A stretch of 64,000 nt of DNA from contig NC_064439.1 of the NCBI RefSeq assembly GCF_023343835.1, positions 23,562,933 through 23,626,932 of the forward strand, in the 5' to 3' direction. Origin of the DNA: Lagopus muta (Eukaryota > Chordata > Aves > Galliformes > Phasianidae). Below are positions 47,901 through 60,032 of this stretch, piece by piece (positions within the stretch are counted from its first letter, which is position 1; the number at the start of each line of letters is the position of its first letter). The notes under the pieces are model-generated. The model saw only the letters and a program-made list of their open reading frames with translations. It was not told where the DNA came from and ran no database searches. A program made the position numbers and the translations under genes.

Positions 47901-49749
47901 TATTCATCCAACTGAAGAAAGATTGAATTCTGCTTATCACCTGAGCAGGAAACTGGTTTGGAAGCTCGCTCTGGAAAGAAGCACACAGGACAGTGGATAC
48001 GGGAAATTCCTCTGTTGCAGAGTGTGATTCACTGTCACCCATCCTATGCTCCATGGGACCTCACTGTAGGTCTGTGGGGTTATGCTGACCTCGGCTCTCC
48101 TGCAGTTGGTGGCTGCATGGGGACTGTCTCTGTCTGGGTGAGTTTCTTGGTTCTTGGAGCACTGCTTCCCTGCTCTGAGCAGGTGTGTGCTCTGTGCTGA
48201 TCATAGAAACATTCCAAAGGGAGGCAAGAAGGAGCTCCTAGTGGGAGTGAGCATGAGTCTGCATGTTGCTGAACAGGGTTTGTGCACATTGATTGCATGT
48301 GGAGTGTCTGCGTAGCAATATGGAGGCCTTGGTCAGCCCTGGATTGTTCTTGTGAGGTGTTTAGTATCTGCTCAGTGGCAGAGCTGAAACTCCCAAGTGT
48401 AAGAAGTGAAAAAGTTCTGTAGGTGTGATGAGAAAGAAATGTAATCAAGTGATTTTCTCAGGGATGCTTTTCTACCAAAAAAAAAAAAGGAAAAGCATGG
48501 AATTTCTGTGGCTTGTTGGCCATTTGTTGAGTTTTGCTGGGTTGCCTGGGAGTTCAGTTATATGCTGCATCCCAGACATTATGGGATTATTAGGCAGGGC
48601 TGGCCAGCAGCATGATTCATTAACTCTTAATTTCCATTTGTTGAAGTGTGGAAAGTGTATGAATCGTCCACGTGTATCATAGACTTTTTTTACAAAGAAC
48701 CATCTTTCCTCCATCTTGGATAGAATTAGGGTGGAAGGTTAATGCCTACCTCTCTTCCTCCTTTCAATTCTGGTGTACCAATAGCTGATGGTTGCATCTC
48801 CAGCAGATACCCTATTTCTTACACAAGGAATGTGATAAACCAGTCAAAGCTGCTTGCAGAAATTGATGTCTGCTGCAGGGACTGTGCCCAGCATGGCTGA
48901 GGGGCTGGAGGGTTGGGTAGGGAGCAGGCAGACCACCAGGTGGGTGGGAGGGAGCTCGGGGTGCAAGGATGGCGCCATGCAGTTTCAGGATTGCACAAAG
49001 CTTCCTCGGGGGACCTTGTATTGTAGGATCTATGGGAGAGGACTTAATGGGAGTGAAGCACGTTCAGTGGATGGGACATCCATACTGCATCTAATTTCAG
49101 ACAGAAGAATTATAATCTCTGGTGTCCATGCTACATGGGCTGCTCCTCCCTCTTGTTCTTCAATGTAAGTACCGCGTTTCAGCTTTCCAGATTGTGTTTT
49201 GTTCCCATCGTCATCAGCAATCTGAATTTGTGCTTCACTCTTTTTTTCATGTGAGCCTCTGAAGAGGTTTTCCCAGAAGTGCTGTGACTGAAGATCAGTT
49301 TAAAAATAAATGACATTTATATCTCTAGTTGATTTTAAATTTCTTAGGAACTGCATGCTGTTTTTTTCTCAGTAAATAATCAATTCCAGGAGTACCTTTT
49401 TTTTTCTTTACTTACTCCTCTTTTTATCTCACTAACCCTTATTCAGGTTTCTAAATGCTGGTGAAGAGTGAATCTGAAACAGTTTGACACTACAGTGACT
49501 TTGGTAATTTTTGCTGTCCAAAATATTGACCAGTAAACATAAAAATAAAGTATACTTGCAATGTTGTCAAATTTTAGTGTTGAAAAAGGAAGTATTTCTT
49601 TGCTGATTCAATGTTTAGTGTGGCATTTATCCACTGTTAAAATTTTGATCAAGTGTTTTTTTGGTTCACAGCAGTCATGAGTGAAGGTTACTTTCCCACA
49701 AGCAATTATGGTCCCAGGTGCCCACCTTGCCAATGCTTCAATTGTGTTT

Positions 49750-49825
49750 TACTTGAGTGACTATGGAATTGGGTTTAGATGATCTCCATGTGTCCCTTCC
49801 AGCCTGTGAGCTCATGGTTCTGTAA
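49750..49825 (+). mobile_element. CR1 3' end remnant, plus strand
   Basis: Short, diverged CR1 tail: TGGGTTTAGATGATCTCCATGTGTCCCTTCCAGCC followed by CTCATGGTTCTGT. Only the terminal piece is left. Confidence 0.65.
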
Positions 49826-50077
49826 ATGAAGTGGTCCTGGTGCATCTTAGGCACTTCTTGAAGGCAGATGTCAAAGGAGAACTTGCAGAGGGATCCTCAG
49901 GCTATCTGATGTTTAAAATGAGTAGTTTGGTTTTGAATGGGTTATTTAGGAATCCTTACAGAGAAATATGGATGTGCAGCTTTCTTCTGAAGCCACTGGA
50001 AGAGTGTTTCCTCTCCTTAAATCTGCTTCTGCTGTGTCTGTTATTTGCTTACAACAGGCAGAATGGAAGGCAGCTTT

Positions 50078-50187
50078 GACTGTACTGAGGGACATGGTTT
50101 AGTGGGAAATACTGGTGGTAGGTGGATGGTTGGACTGGGTGATCTTAGGGGTCTTCTGCAGCCTTACTCATTCTATGACTCCATGAA
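50078..50187 (+). mobile_element. CR1 3' end, plus strand
   Basis: A CR1 tail of the subfamily with GACATGGTTTAGTGGGAAATA, GGTGGATGGTTGGACTGGGTGATCTT and ATTCTATGACTCC. It matches the copy at 53.76 kb over most of its length. Confidence 0.9.
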
Positions 50188-53100
50188 ACTAGGAATTAAG
50201 TGGGCTTAGATTCTGTTGCCAATTTCTGCGGTAATACTGAACGTGACACTGAACCTTTATGCAGATGTTTGAACTCCATAAAACAAGCAGAAAGTTGCTT
50301 AACAGCTCTGTTAATTTTCAGTTCTAAAATAGCTTGGGGTACTGAGCTCATGCTTAGGTAGCTTGAAACACACTGTGTAGAATGGCTTTATGCGTTTTTT
50401 CAGGTGCTACAAATTGTGGGAAAATCTACAGACTAAGTAGTAATAAAATGTGCTATATTGCAGAGATAATGATGCAAACTTTGACTATTTGTGAAAGTTA
50501 ACAGCTTAAAACTAGCTTCTTTGTTCTGGTAGTAGAATATATGGAGTATTTCTGGGACCCAGCTCTATATTTCAGTTACGTTTGTTACAAGAAATCTTGG
50601 CAAAACATTTTGTATATTTTGTCAGGGAAGGGAACAAAAAATTGGCATTTTCCTGTAAAAAGGCTGGATGCTCTCAGGTAGAGAGCAGCAAGATGAAACA
50701 TTACAGAGCAAGTTGCTATTTTAGACATTAAAAGGCAAGTCTCTTCTACATAGTTATCTCATGTGAAGTACGTTATTGAGCTGGAATTGTATGCTTTCAC
50801 TGTCTGGGAGCCTTGGCACATTATAATTTTAAATGTGGAAGAGTTTTCTCATATTAAATATAGAGGAAATCATATTGGAGCACAGTGGATGGAATAAAGC
50901 TATTTGCCTATCACAGAGTGTTGTGGAGACTTGAATTGCACTGCTAGGGCCAGGGACCAGTTATTCCTGGCTGCTGTGTTCATACACAGATAGTGAACTA
51001 AACAGAAACACTGTTCCTTTGAACTTGGTTTTATAAGCACAGAGGACATTCTAGAAGAGCCATTTGTAGAAAAAGAGTTTGCACTGAGTGACTGATTGAA
51101 TGAATCAGAGGTTTATGTGGTTCAAATTGAAAGGGTTTCCAATTAAAGGTTTTGAATTTCAGATATGCCGACTGAGAAGCTGTAGGGAAATGGATTGAAA
51201 TGAGGTAAACCAGAGCACCAAGGGAGCTAACGGTGGGGTTCTTGGAGCCTCTCACATTCAGAATATGCATTCCAGAAAAAGGCAGAGTACATGAGCCGAA
51301 GAATTGCAGATCTGACTACAAGAGAAGTCAGCCAAAGAGAATAGCAGAAGCTAGCCAAGAATTTGCAAGGAGTGGCAAAAGTGGTTGTTGAAAAAATGGA
51401 AGTTGCCATAGAGTTCAGAAGTTCTAAAGCGTGAATAAGATGGTGCCAGAAGTCAAGCAGAGTTTGACCTTGTAAAGGAAAATAATCTGACTAGTGAAAA
51501 GCTGTTTATCCATTGAATATATAACAGGAGGGGAAGTGAGACATCACGCAGTAAGCGTGAGGTTATGGTTAGAGCTATCACTCTACAGTACACACAGTGT
51601 AATTGTGCCTTCTTGTTTAGTACAGTTGGTCAGGTGGAACATGGAGTCAGGGTTTCGAGTGAAATAAATGTGCAAGAAGAAACTCTTGCAGTGAAAGTTC
51701 TTGTGGTGAAATGAAGATGAACAGAAGTTCTAGCACTCAGGTTGGATGGTGGTTGGAAGGAAGAAGTTGTATTTCAGAAAGTCTTCTAAAATACATTTCA
51801 AAACAAACAACATACAGCAATTTAAAAATGGAGATGGGATTTAACTGTGAAAGAGCAAACACTGGCTGTTTCTCAAAACATACTGAAGAGATGCTTTTGG
51901 CAGCTTAATAATTATTAATCTCTTTTTCTGTCTTATAGCAAAGCAGTGAAAAAAAAACGAATAATCAAAGGCAGGGAGGCAAATGGAAAAATAGAATACA
52001 TCTGGATGAATTTATGAGAGGTAGTGTATGTCAGGCTAAATTAGTGTCTGCCTTTGATAAGACAGAGCAATTGAGAAATTTCAGTAGTCCTGTCTTAGGA
52101 GGCTGGAGCATGCTAGCGGCAGTTGGTAATGTCAGCAAGTGGGAAGCCTTAGCATTGCGTAGAGGGATTGTGGTAAAATATGTGTGACTGCGAGGACTTG
52201 AGTTGTGGATATGGATTTATGGGCTGCGCAGTTAGACTGCAAACCAGTGACTGTTTTGTAGGGAGGGAGAATTAAGGAGAAAGCCACTCTGTGAATAGCT
52301 TGCACAGAACAACAGCGGCAACCCGCAGTGTGATGCAGCTGTGAGGAGGGGAAATGGAATCCTAGGTACTTGAAGCAACATGTTTTGGTAGCGGCAGGGA
52401 ATTCTGGATGTCCTTTTGTAACTCAATAAGGAGACTTCATCAGGACTGTGGTGGATTTTACCTCAGATGCGTGACTTTGCAGGAGAGCTGCAGCAACTTG
52501 ATGCTCTTAATCTTCCTTTTTCTTGTTAGTTCTATCGTAAAACAGGAGGCTTAATAAATTTGCCTTGCTCAATGAGGGATGGCAAAGTCTGAAAAAGAGC
52601 ATAATAGCATCTCTGGTATATTCATAAAGAAAAACACTTGAGGACTAAGAGGCAGTGTTCCTCTTTTAAGGTGGAACTGAGTATTTTCCAGCTAAGATTA
52701 AAGAGTTGTAATAGCGAGCAATGGCACAGGCAATTTCCTTCTCTTTTCTTATGGTTCTAATAGGCCATTGTATTGTCTAGCAATGTCTATTAATTCTCCT
52801 CAGGTATGGAATTTCCTTCAGCACTATTGAACTTACAGGCCATGAATAATCTATTAAAAAAGTAGCTGCTATTCCTGCAGTTAAATGGTACAAAATGATA
52901 CCTGTTGTTCTCAGGTGTCCTTTTTATATAGTGAGTATTCTAGTGAGAGCTGAAGCTAATTTTACTCACTAAATTGATTCAAGAGATCCGTGAGCTCCCT
53001 CGGATGTTTCCATACAGTAAAGTCAGTGGAAGGTGTGAATGCAGAATTCAGCTGTGTGCTCCGTGTGCTCTGTGTTAGCACACCTGCAGCAGTGCTTCTT

Positions 53101-53756
53101 ACCCTGTGCACATCTGTAACTTTTTCATGTTCTTCTCTGCAGTTTCCATCCACCTGAGTATTCAGTGCGTAATCTCAGGGGTGTAAGATGCTGGTTCATG
53201 TTGAAAGGATATCTTTTTGTATTCACTCTATGCTGTATGTAGGCCTAGTGCCTTTAATTTCATAACGTGTCTTACTATTCATGTTATTTTTCAAAAGCAA
53301 TAAAGCCACAGAGGCTCCTGAAAGTCATATTACCAAACTCCTGCCTAATTCAGCTAGGTGTCGTGGTCTTCATGGTAAACAAGCATAGCAACGTTTTGTC
53401 CGGGTTTTAATCATTTTTGCATCTTTTAAATTTGCAGTCATTTTTTAAGATGGACTGGCATATTTAGGTACTCACATATTTAATCAGAATGTCCATATCT
53501 AGAGATATTCAAGTATATATTCTCCTGTTAGCTCTGCCTACCTGGGAGTCCAAAGATTGTTGTTTGTTAGCACTGAACTCAGTAATGTAGTGTAGACTTC
53601 ATGTGCCTGTACTTCCTAACTGGAATAATCAGAACATTTGAATACTCCAGTTTTTTTACAAGGGCAGACCAGGGTGAACTGATGATTCTGGAGATTTTTG
53701 AGCACCCTAGAAAAAATATAACAGTCATAAGCTGGGCATTTAGAAATTACATTTAG

Positions 53757-53873
53757 ATGTTGTACTGAGGAACATGGTTTAGTGGGGAAACATTGGTGGA
53801 AGGTGGATGGTTGAACTGGATGATCTTGGAGGTCTTTTCCAACCTTGGTGATTCTGTGATCCTTTGAAATGTG
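53757..53873 (+). mobile_element. CR1 3' end, plus strand
   Basis: Same subfamily as the copy at 50.08 kb: ACATGGTTTAGTGGGGAAACA, GGTGGATGGTTGAACTGGATGATCTTGG, TTTTCCAACCTTGGTGATTCTGTGA. Confidence 0.92.
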
Positions 53874-54685
53874 GCAAAGTGCAATAATGAAACTGAGAAC
53901 ATTTCAGTATGGTGTTAAAGAGCATGAGACTACCAGAGCGCACATCTTTTTCTTCTTCTTTGCCCAGCAGTTTCCTCTGAAGTAGTAGCTCAGTTTTGTC
54001 TCACCTCTGTAATCTGGTAGACTGACTGAAAGCTGTATTCTTTATATTTTCACATTGCTTTCATGTCAATATTTTAAGGTGTGCAGAGGAGGAAATACCA
54101 TTAAATTGTGTTGATTTTTTTTCTTCTTTTCTCCTTATTGCCAGTTAAACAGTTTCCAGTCTTTGTAGCAGTCGATCAAAAATGATTACATACTGTATTT
54201 AAGTACAAGAGCATGATACAGTCATTACCAGTAAGTTTTCTCCATTCAAAAGGAGAAGTCACACTCGACCCACCTGATAATCTTCTGCTATGAAATGACT
54301 GGCTGGGAGAATGAAGGGAGAGTGATAGGAATTTGTCTGCTTTCACTTCGGTGATGTCTCTGACAAAACAGCCTTATGGAGAAGCTGATGAAGTATGGCC
54401 TAGAAGAGCAGACAGTGAGGTAGCTTGAAAACTGACAGAACGGAGATGTCAGCTGATGGTAATAGGTACAGGAAGCACTTGGGCACTGCAGAGTCTGAGT
54501 CTGCATGGACCCGGAGCTCCTGCCTGCCTCAGCCATGCTAGGGTTAAGGCTTCATTTACCTCAGAAAATTAATTATGTTGCCAGTTGTGAACTCTGGTGA
54601 AGGAAGTTGCTGAATTACATCCAGAAGCAACTTTAATTTTGATATTGGTAAAATATAGAGTGAGCTCTTGTGTTGCTTATCAAAT

Positions 54686-54802
54686 TGTGACATGGCTTAG
54701 TGATGGGATCAGTTTGATTTAGTGATATGTCTGATTGTTGTACTTGATGATCTCGATGGTCTTGATGGTCTTTTCCAACTTAATTGATTCTATGATTCTG
54801 TA
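54686..54802 (+). mobile_element. CR1 3' end, plus strand (diverged)
   Basis: Diverged CR1 tail with ACATGGCTTAGTGATGGGATC, then GATCTCGATGGTCTTGATGGTCTTTTCCAACTTAATTGATTCTATGATTCTGT. It points tail-to-tail towards the minus-strand copy at 54.87 kb. Confidence 0.88.
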
Positions 54803-54867
54803 ACAACACGTGGTTCTGGAAATCCAAAGATGTTGCAGCAGTTCCCGTATGTTTTTCCCTGCATGTA

Positions 54868-55142
54868 GGATCATAGAATCATAGAATGGCTTGAGTTGGA
54901 AGGGATCACAAGGATCATCAAGTTCCAACCCCCCTGCCACAGGCAGGGCCACCAACCTCCAGATCTGGTACCAGACCAGGCTGCCCATGGCCCCATCCAA
55001 CCTAGCCTTGAACACCTCCAGGGATGGGGCATCCGCAACCTCTCTGGGCAGCCTGTTCCAGCACCTCAGCACTCTCCTCACTACTCTCTCTGTAAGGAAC
55101 TTCCCCCGATGTCCAGTCTAAACCTTCCCTCCTTGAGCTGAT
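54868..55142 (-). mobile_element. CR1 3' fragment, minus strand (well preserved)
   Basis: One of the best preserved CR1 copies here. In reverse orientation it begins with ATCATAGAATCATAGAATGG and GAGTTGGAAGGGATC, passes the CCCCCCTGCCACAGGCAGGGCCACC block, and reaches TCTGGGCAGCCTGTTCCAGCACCTCAGCACTCTC and the CTGTAAGGAACTTCC block. On the minus strand the ORF2 C-terminal pattern CWNRLPREVADAPSLEVFKARLDGA can be read. It is truncated at its 5' end near 55,142. Confidence 0.96.
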
Positions 55143-58100
55143 GTAGTAATTACTTTTGTTTAAAAACATTTATTATAACAAGACCTCATTGAATATGGCT
55201 TGAGTTGTTACTTGTAGTCGTGGTGGAGTGTGGTCAAATAAAGATTTCCAGGATCTAGAAGGTTTTTAAATGTTTTTTACTACTCCTAAAACACATAAAC
55301 ATTTAGGTAGGGAAATTCTGGCTTGTTTTTTGAATTGTGAAGCTCTGCCCTTTCCTTTTTTCTCAATGCCTATAATGTATTTTTAATTGCTAATTAGAGT
55401 CGTGGTGTTAAACACTGTAGAATGATATGACAGACCACGCTTCATTGTTCAACATGCTCACAATATTGAATTTTTCTGGACTTGAAACAATTACAGAGTA
55501 TCTGCAGGGTGCTGCATTTTGCTGCCTTGAAAGAAAAGCAAAGGGAAGAACTGCAGCTGTGTTGGTGTGACGATGACTGGAGTGTCACCTTAATTGGTGA
55601 CATGATTAATGACCTTTGCATGCATATATATATCCATTACCCCTGACAGACAGTAGGTTTAGATTAAGGATTGTTAGTAGCCTTTCAATGTTTCCTGTTA
55701 ACAAGAACTTGAGCATAGCAATATTTCCTGTTTCTCAGTCAAAATAACTACCCAAAAAAGGGTTGAAGTTATTTTTGTATTGTTGTGCCATAGGATGAGC
55801 AGAATGACCTGAATTTACAAGCATTGTTGAACAACGCGAAAAGATTTAGGAAATCGTTAAAGAAGTGTTAGTTAAATATTTACCACCAAGAGGAGACATT
55901 AAAGATGACCTGAGCAAAAATAAAACAGTTAAGGGGTGGTGTGCATTTGCAACAAAGGCAAAGCCCACTGATATTTTACATGTGATAGTGGCCTCAGTAT
56001 GTGTGTTCCTGTTTCTGTCCTTAGCTGCTTAAGCTCTGCTGGGAATTAAGAGTGTGAATGTTCAGATGTGGCCGTGTGGCTCAGTTGGTGACTAATTCTG
56101 TGTTGTGCTGTACAACTTCACTACAGTCTCAAAATTGCTTTGTAAAATGTCTGGAGTTAGTAATGTTTGCTAGCTTCTCTACAAAATCATTTCTATAATG
56201 AAGGAAAGAAGGCATTCAGCTAATTTCATAAAACTCAGCAACTCCCAGTAAGTTGGGATCGCTGGCATTTGATAATCCGTGGCATGCAGCGGTGCATCAG
56301 TAGTCCTGTGGTGCAGCGTTACCTGGAATTTACAATTGCACACTTTTCTTTGCCATTTTGCCTCAGTCAATTGCAAGATGTTATCTGAGCACTGTTATTT
56401 ATGTATGTAGCAGGTCTACTCTCTGCTCGTCTGCTCTTTCAGGTTTTTGCCCTGTATTGATTGTGGATATTTGCCAGAGTGCCATTATTGTTGTTGATAG
56501 GCTGGGACATCATTTTGGTTTCTGTGCTCTGTTATCTTGTTCTCTAGGGCTATGTAATTGACATTTTGCATTACTTTAAACGTAGCGAAGAAAAAAAGAG
56601 AAGTATTTTATTTAAATTTTCAGTTTATGAGTTTTTGTCATTGTTTTACATACAGTCATCACTTGAAAGACTGAAGAATTTTCAATGGTTCGTTTTATGT
56701 TGTTCTTTTTTGCAGAGTTTATCTTGGTAAAGCATTCTCTGTGGGCTGTGTTTGTGATTTCTTTATTTTGTGCCATTGCTGCGTGGGCTTTCTTTCTCCA
56801 TAAAAGTGGTTGTTAATCTGGAAAGATTCTTTTGTCTATTTCCATTTTGTTCAGGTTTTAACTGGAGTATTCTTTTGAATCAAGTAGGCCAGGCATCTGT
56901 TGTGGCTGTGCAGGTTCAGCAGTACAGCACTCTGCCCCCGTCTGTGCTACGCTGTTCAGGGCAGTTCTGGTGCACCCTCAGGAGCGCACTTCAACTGATG
57001 GATATCTGCTCATTTATCAACTGGAAGTTACTTTCTTTTGTGGGAGAATTTTAGTTCAAATGCTGCAGCTTGTGTAACTGCTGAAATTTTCCCTCAGTTA
57101 TGCCCTATTTTTTGGTATGACATAAAACTGATGTGGATGAGTATGATGTCACATTTTAGAGGCTGAACTTTGTGAATGCAAAACAGTTTCATTTTGCTCA
57201 GGCCTTCATGAACTTTATTTCTTAATTTCACATCAGCATCACTCTTTATTTACCTCACTCATGACACTTTTTATGTAAAGCCCTTCTATGTTTTTATTTT
57301 GTTACAATTTTCTACCAAGATCTTAATTCATTCTCTTTAAAAGATTTAGCTCTAAATGATATATTATGTCAAAGTATATAATGTTTGAATACATAAAAAT
57401 ATCTCAGCAAGAAATAAATGATTTAGAGAGCAGTGGACATAAGAAATACATGGAATTTCCAGTTCATCATCTCATGCTAGTTTGTGAAAAAGCGTTAGGT
57501 CAGAGCAGCATCAGTAAGTTATATTGCCATTAGTGAGCAGATCTTACTATTAATTTAAATAGATGTACCAGGAAGTGAATTTGCCTCAAGCTTTCTGCAT
57601 TTGCTTATGTATGCTTATGCATTTTCAAGTTTATCAGTTAAAATTTGTTTTAAAAAGTGTCTGTGAAATGTGTAGCTTCATATCCATGGCGGCTCCAAAT
57701 GCTGTTCGTTCTGATTGCACTCTTTGCTCCACAGATCTAATCTCACTCTTCATTGCTTTTGATAGCCTGCCTCTTCACTGTGTCAGACACCAGAATTTAG
57801 GTGTGCCATATGTTCTGCTGCAGTTGTCCTTGAACCTGGTTAAGCTGTGGCTGACACTTAAGGGGAGAGGAAGCTCCATCTGCTCTGGGCTGTGTTGCAG
57901 GGAATGCCCCTTCACCTGGGCAGCTCGCCCAGGCAGATCTGCTGACGGCCCTTTTTAAAATACACATCTGCACACCCAGAAAAGTAAGAATTGGAAGAAC
58001 GCATTTATTTGTGTATGCAGGTATTTGGCTAATAAAATGTTGTAGTAATTCATCAAAAGGTTTCGAAAGAGAAAATTTTGTCTTGAAAACTCTCTTAAAT

Positions 58101-58624
58101 TCATCTTTGATAAACAGAATGGTCCCAAAGGTACTTGCTTTATATGCAAGAATTTTCACAGTGCAAGGCAAACCTGCTAGTAGTAAAAATGTCGATTAAG
58201 GGTAAGCATGGTGCAGTTTCTCTCTGGTACGTTTTGTTCTCTATTTAACAAGGCTGGTACTATAATAATGAAATACTAGATCAAATTCCTGGTCTTTTAT
58301 ACATGCTGGAATTCTAAGATACAGCTCCATTGATGACTCACTGAATACAAGCTGTCTTTTAATGGTTGGCTTGAATTGCTCTGAAAATGAAGGTCAACAT
58401 TTTATCTTTTGTAGCAGAGAAGTGGGTCTGTCCCCTGCCCTCCTTTCAGTCCTCGTACAGTTGTAGTATAAACTAACTTTAAAATACCTTTATGTGAACC
58501 AACTGCTGGTACTGATATCCACATCTGTGTATTTGGTGCAGAACTCAGTGTTACCATCAGAAATAAGGTGTTACAGGTTTTTGGGACTCCCTGACATTGA
58601 GCAGCCCTTTGTCCAGGTTAGCTT

Positions 58625-58694
58625 ACTGGTACTGAGAGCAGATTTCCAGTATTTACAACACTGGTACTGAGAGCAGCTTTTCAGTATTTACAAC
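58625..58694. repeat. Tandem duplication, 35-base unit, two copies
   Basis: Two adjacent 35-base copies beginning ACTGGTACTGAGAGCAG and ending CAGTATTTACAAC, with two mismatches that I count, followed by the first five bases of a third. Confidence 0.92.
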
Positions 58695-59737
58695 ACTGGC
58701 TTTGGTTCAGTTCACTGAGCTTGTTGCGAGAACTGCCAAAGGCATGCAGTGGGGCATCAAACACGGGGTTGATGGAAGGGAGGAAATTCTGAGTTTATAG
58801 CAGCATTCACTGCCATGATGTATCTGGCCTAAAGCATCTGCAAACCAACACTGGCTGAGGACAGTGCTGGACAGTGTCATTACAATGCAGGCGAGTCCTG
58901 AGCCGGGGCTTCCACACCATTTGGTCAAGGCGTAAAGAATAGAAAATCAGGCATTACGTTAGCATGCATCTGTAACAGAGTAACCCTACAGACATAGTGA
59001 TGAAAAAATAAAAAACCAAAACCTGAGGACTGTGGGGAGTACCGGTCTTTACTCTGCCCTGACTGTATTCCCATAGCAGCAGATGCTGGGAATTGCAGTC
59101 TGTTCTGCAAGGAACCTTAAGACAGTGCTGAGCAGAAGGTCTGCTGTCTGCTTACACTGAGTAATGGTGAGATGGTCCCTTCATGCATTATAGGAGTTGT
59201 ATTGGAAAGCTTGCTCCAGGTAGATCTCCTTGTAACAACAGATGATGCTGTGTTGGAAACAGTTTCAAAAGCAAGTAGTGCTCAAGTAAATTCAAAGCTG
59301 CCTCAAAAAAAGAGCAAATGACATAAAGTTCCTAGCTTTTAGTACTTCTTATGTAGAACTAAAAAAATGCCATGCTTTTTTGGGGTGACAGCTTCTAACA
59401 AATGCCATCAGCTTCGTGAAAGAATGTAATGCATTCAGTTGAAAGCAGCTCTTGATGAGATTAATTAGTAGTCAGCAAGTCTCCTTTGTGTTATCACATC
59501 ACATATCTAAGCTGATGAAGGAGATGCTAGGAAAACCTTTGTTACTGCTTAATGGAGTTTCTCAGTTTTGTGCTTAGTGATGGTGGAGTATATGAACTCT
59601 CTCTCATGAAGGCTGGCAACTTTTTCAGATCTGTTCCAAGTCTATAAATAATACTCATGGAAACTTTGGCTTGCCCAGGCTACTAGTAAAACAAATTGAA
59701 AGAATGCTAACCTCCTTTGGAGCATGTGTCTAGGAAG

Positions 59738-60032
59738 GAGAGTGGGGAATCAATTTTGTATGTGGGTTGATAGTGATAGGATAAGGGGGAACAGTTTTGA
59801 AGTAGAAGAGGGGAGTTTTAGTTTAGATATCGAGGGAAGAATTTTCACTGAGAGAATGGTGAGGTACTGGCACAGGCTGCCCAGAGAAGCAGTGGTGCCC
59901 CATCCCTGGAGGCATTCAAGGGCAGGTTGGATGGAGCTCTGGGGAACCTGATGTGATGGCAGGCTGCCCTGCCCATGGCAGGGGGGTTGGAACTGAGTGC
60001 TTCTTGAGGTCCCAAGCCATTCTGTGACTGAA
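59738..60032 (+). mobile_element. CR1 3' fragment, plus strand
   Basis: CR1 ORF2 C-terminal region and tail: a GTGATAGGATAAGGGGGAACAG block, a TGGCACAGGCTGCCCAGAGAAGC block, a CATCCCTGGAGGCATTCAAGGGCAGGTTGGATGG block, then GGGGGGTTGGAACTGAGTG and CATTCTGTGACTG. Truncated at the 5' side. Confidence 0.95.

Noticed and set aside
56077..56088. TGGCTCAGTTGG, an exact match to a tRNA A-box
   Set aside because: No B-box (GGTTCGANTCC) or acceptor-stem pairing follows at the right distance, so it is not a tRNA gene or recognisable tRNA-derived SINE.
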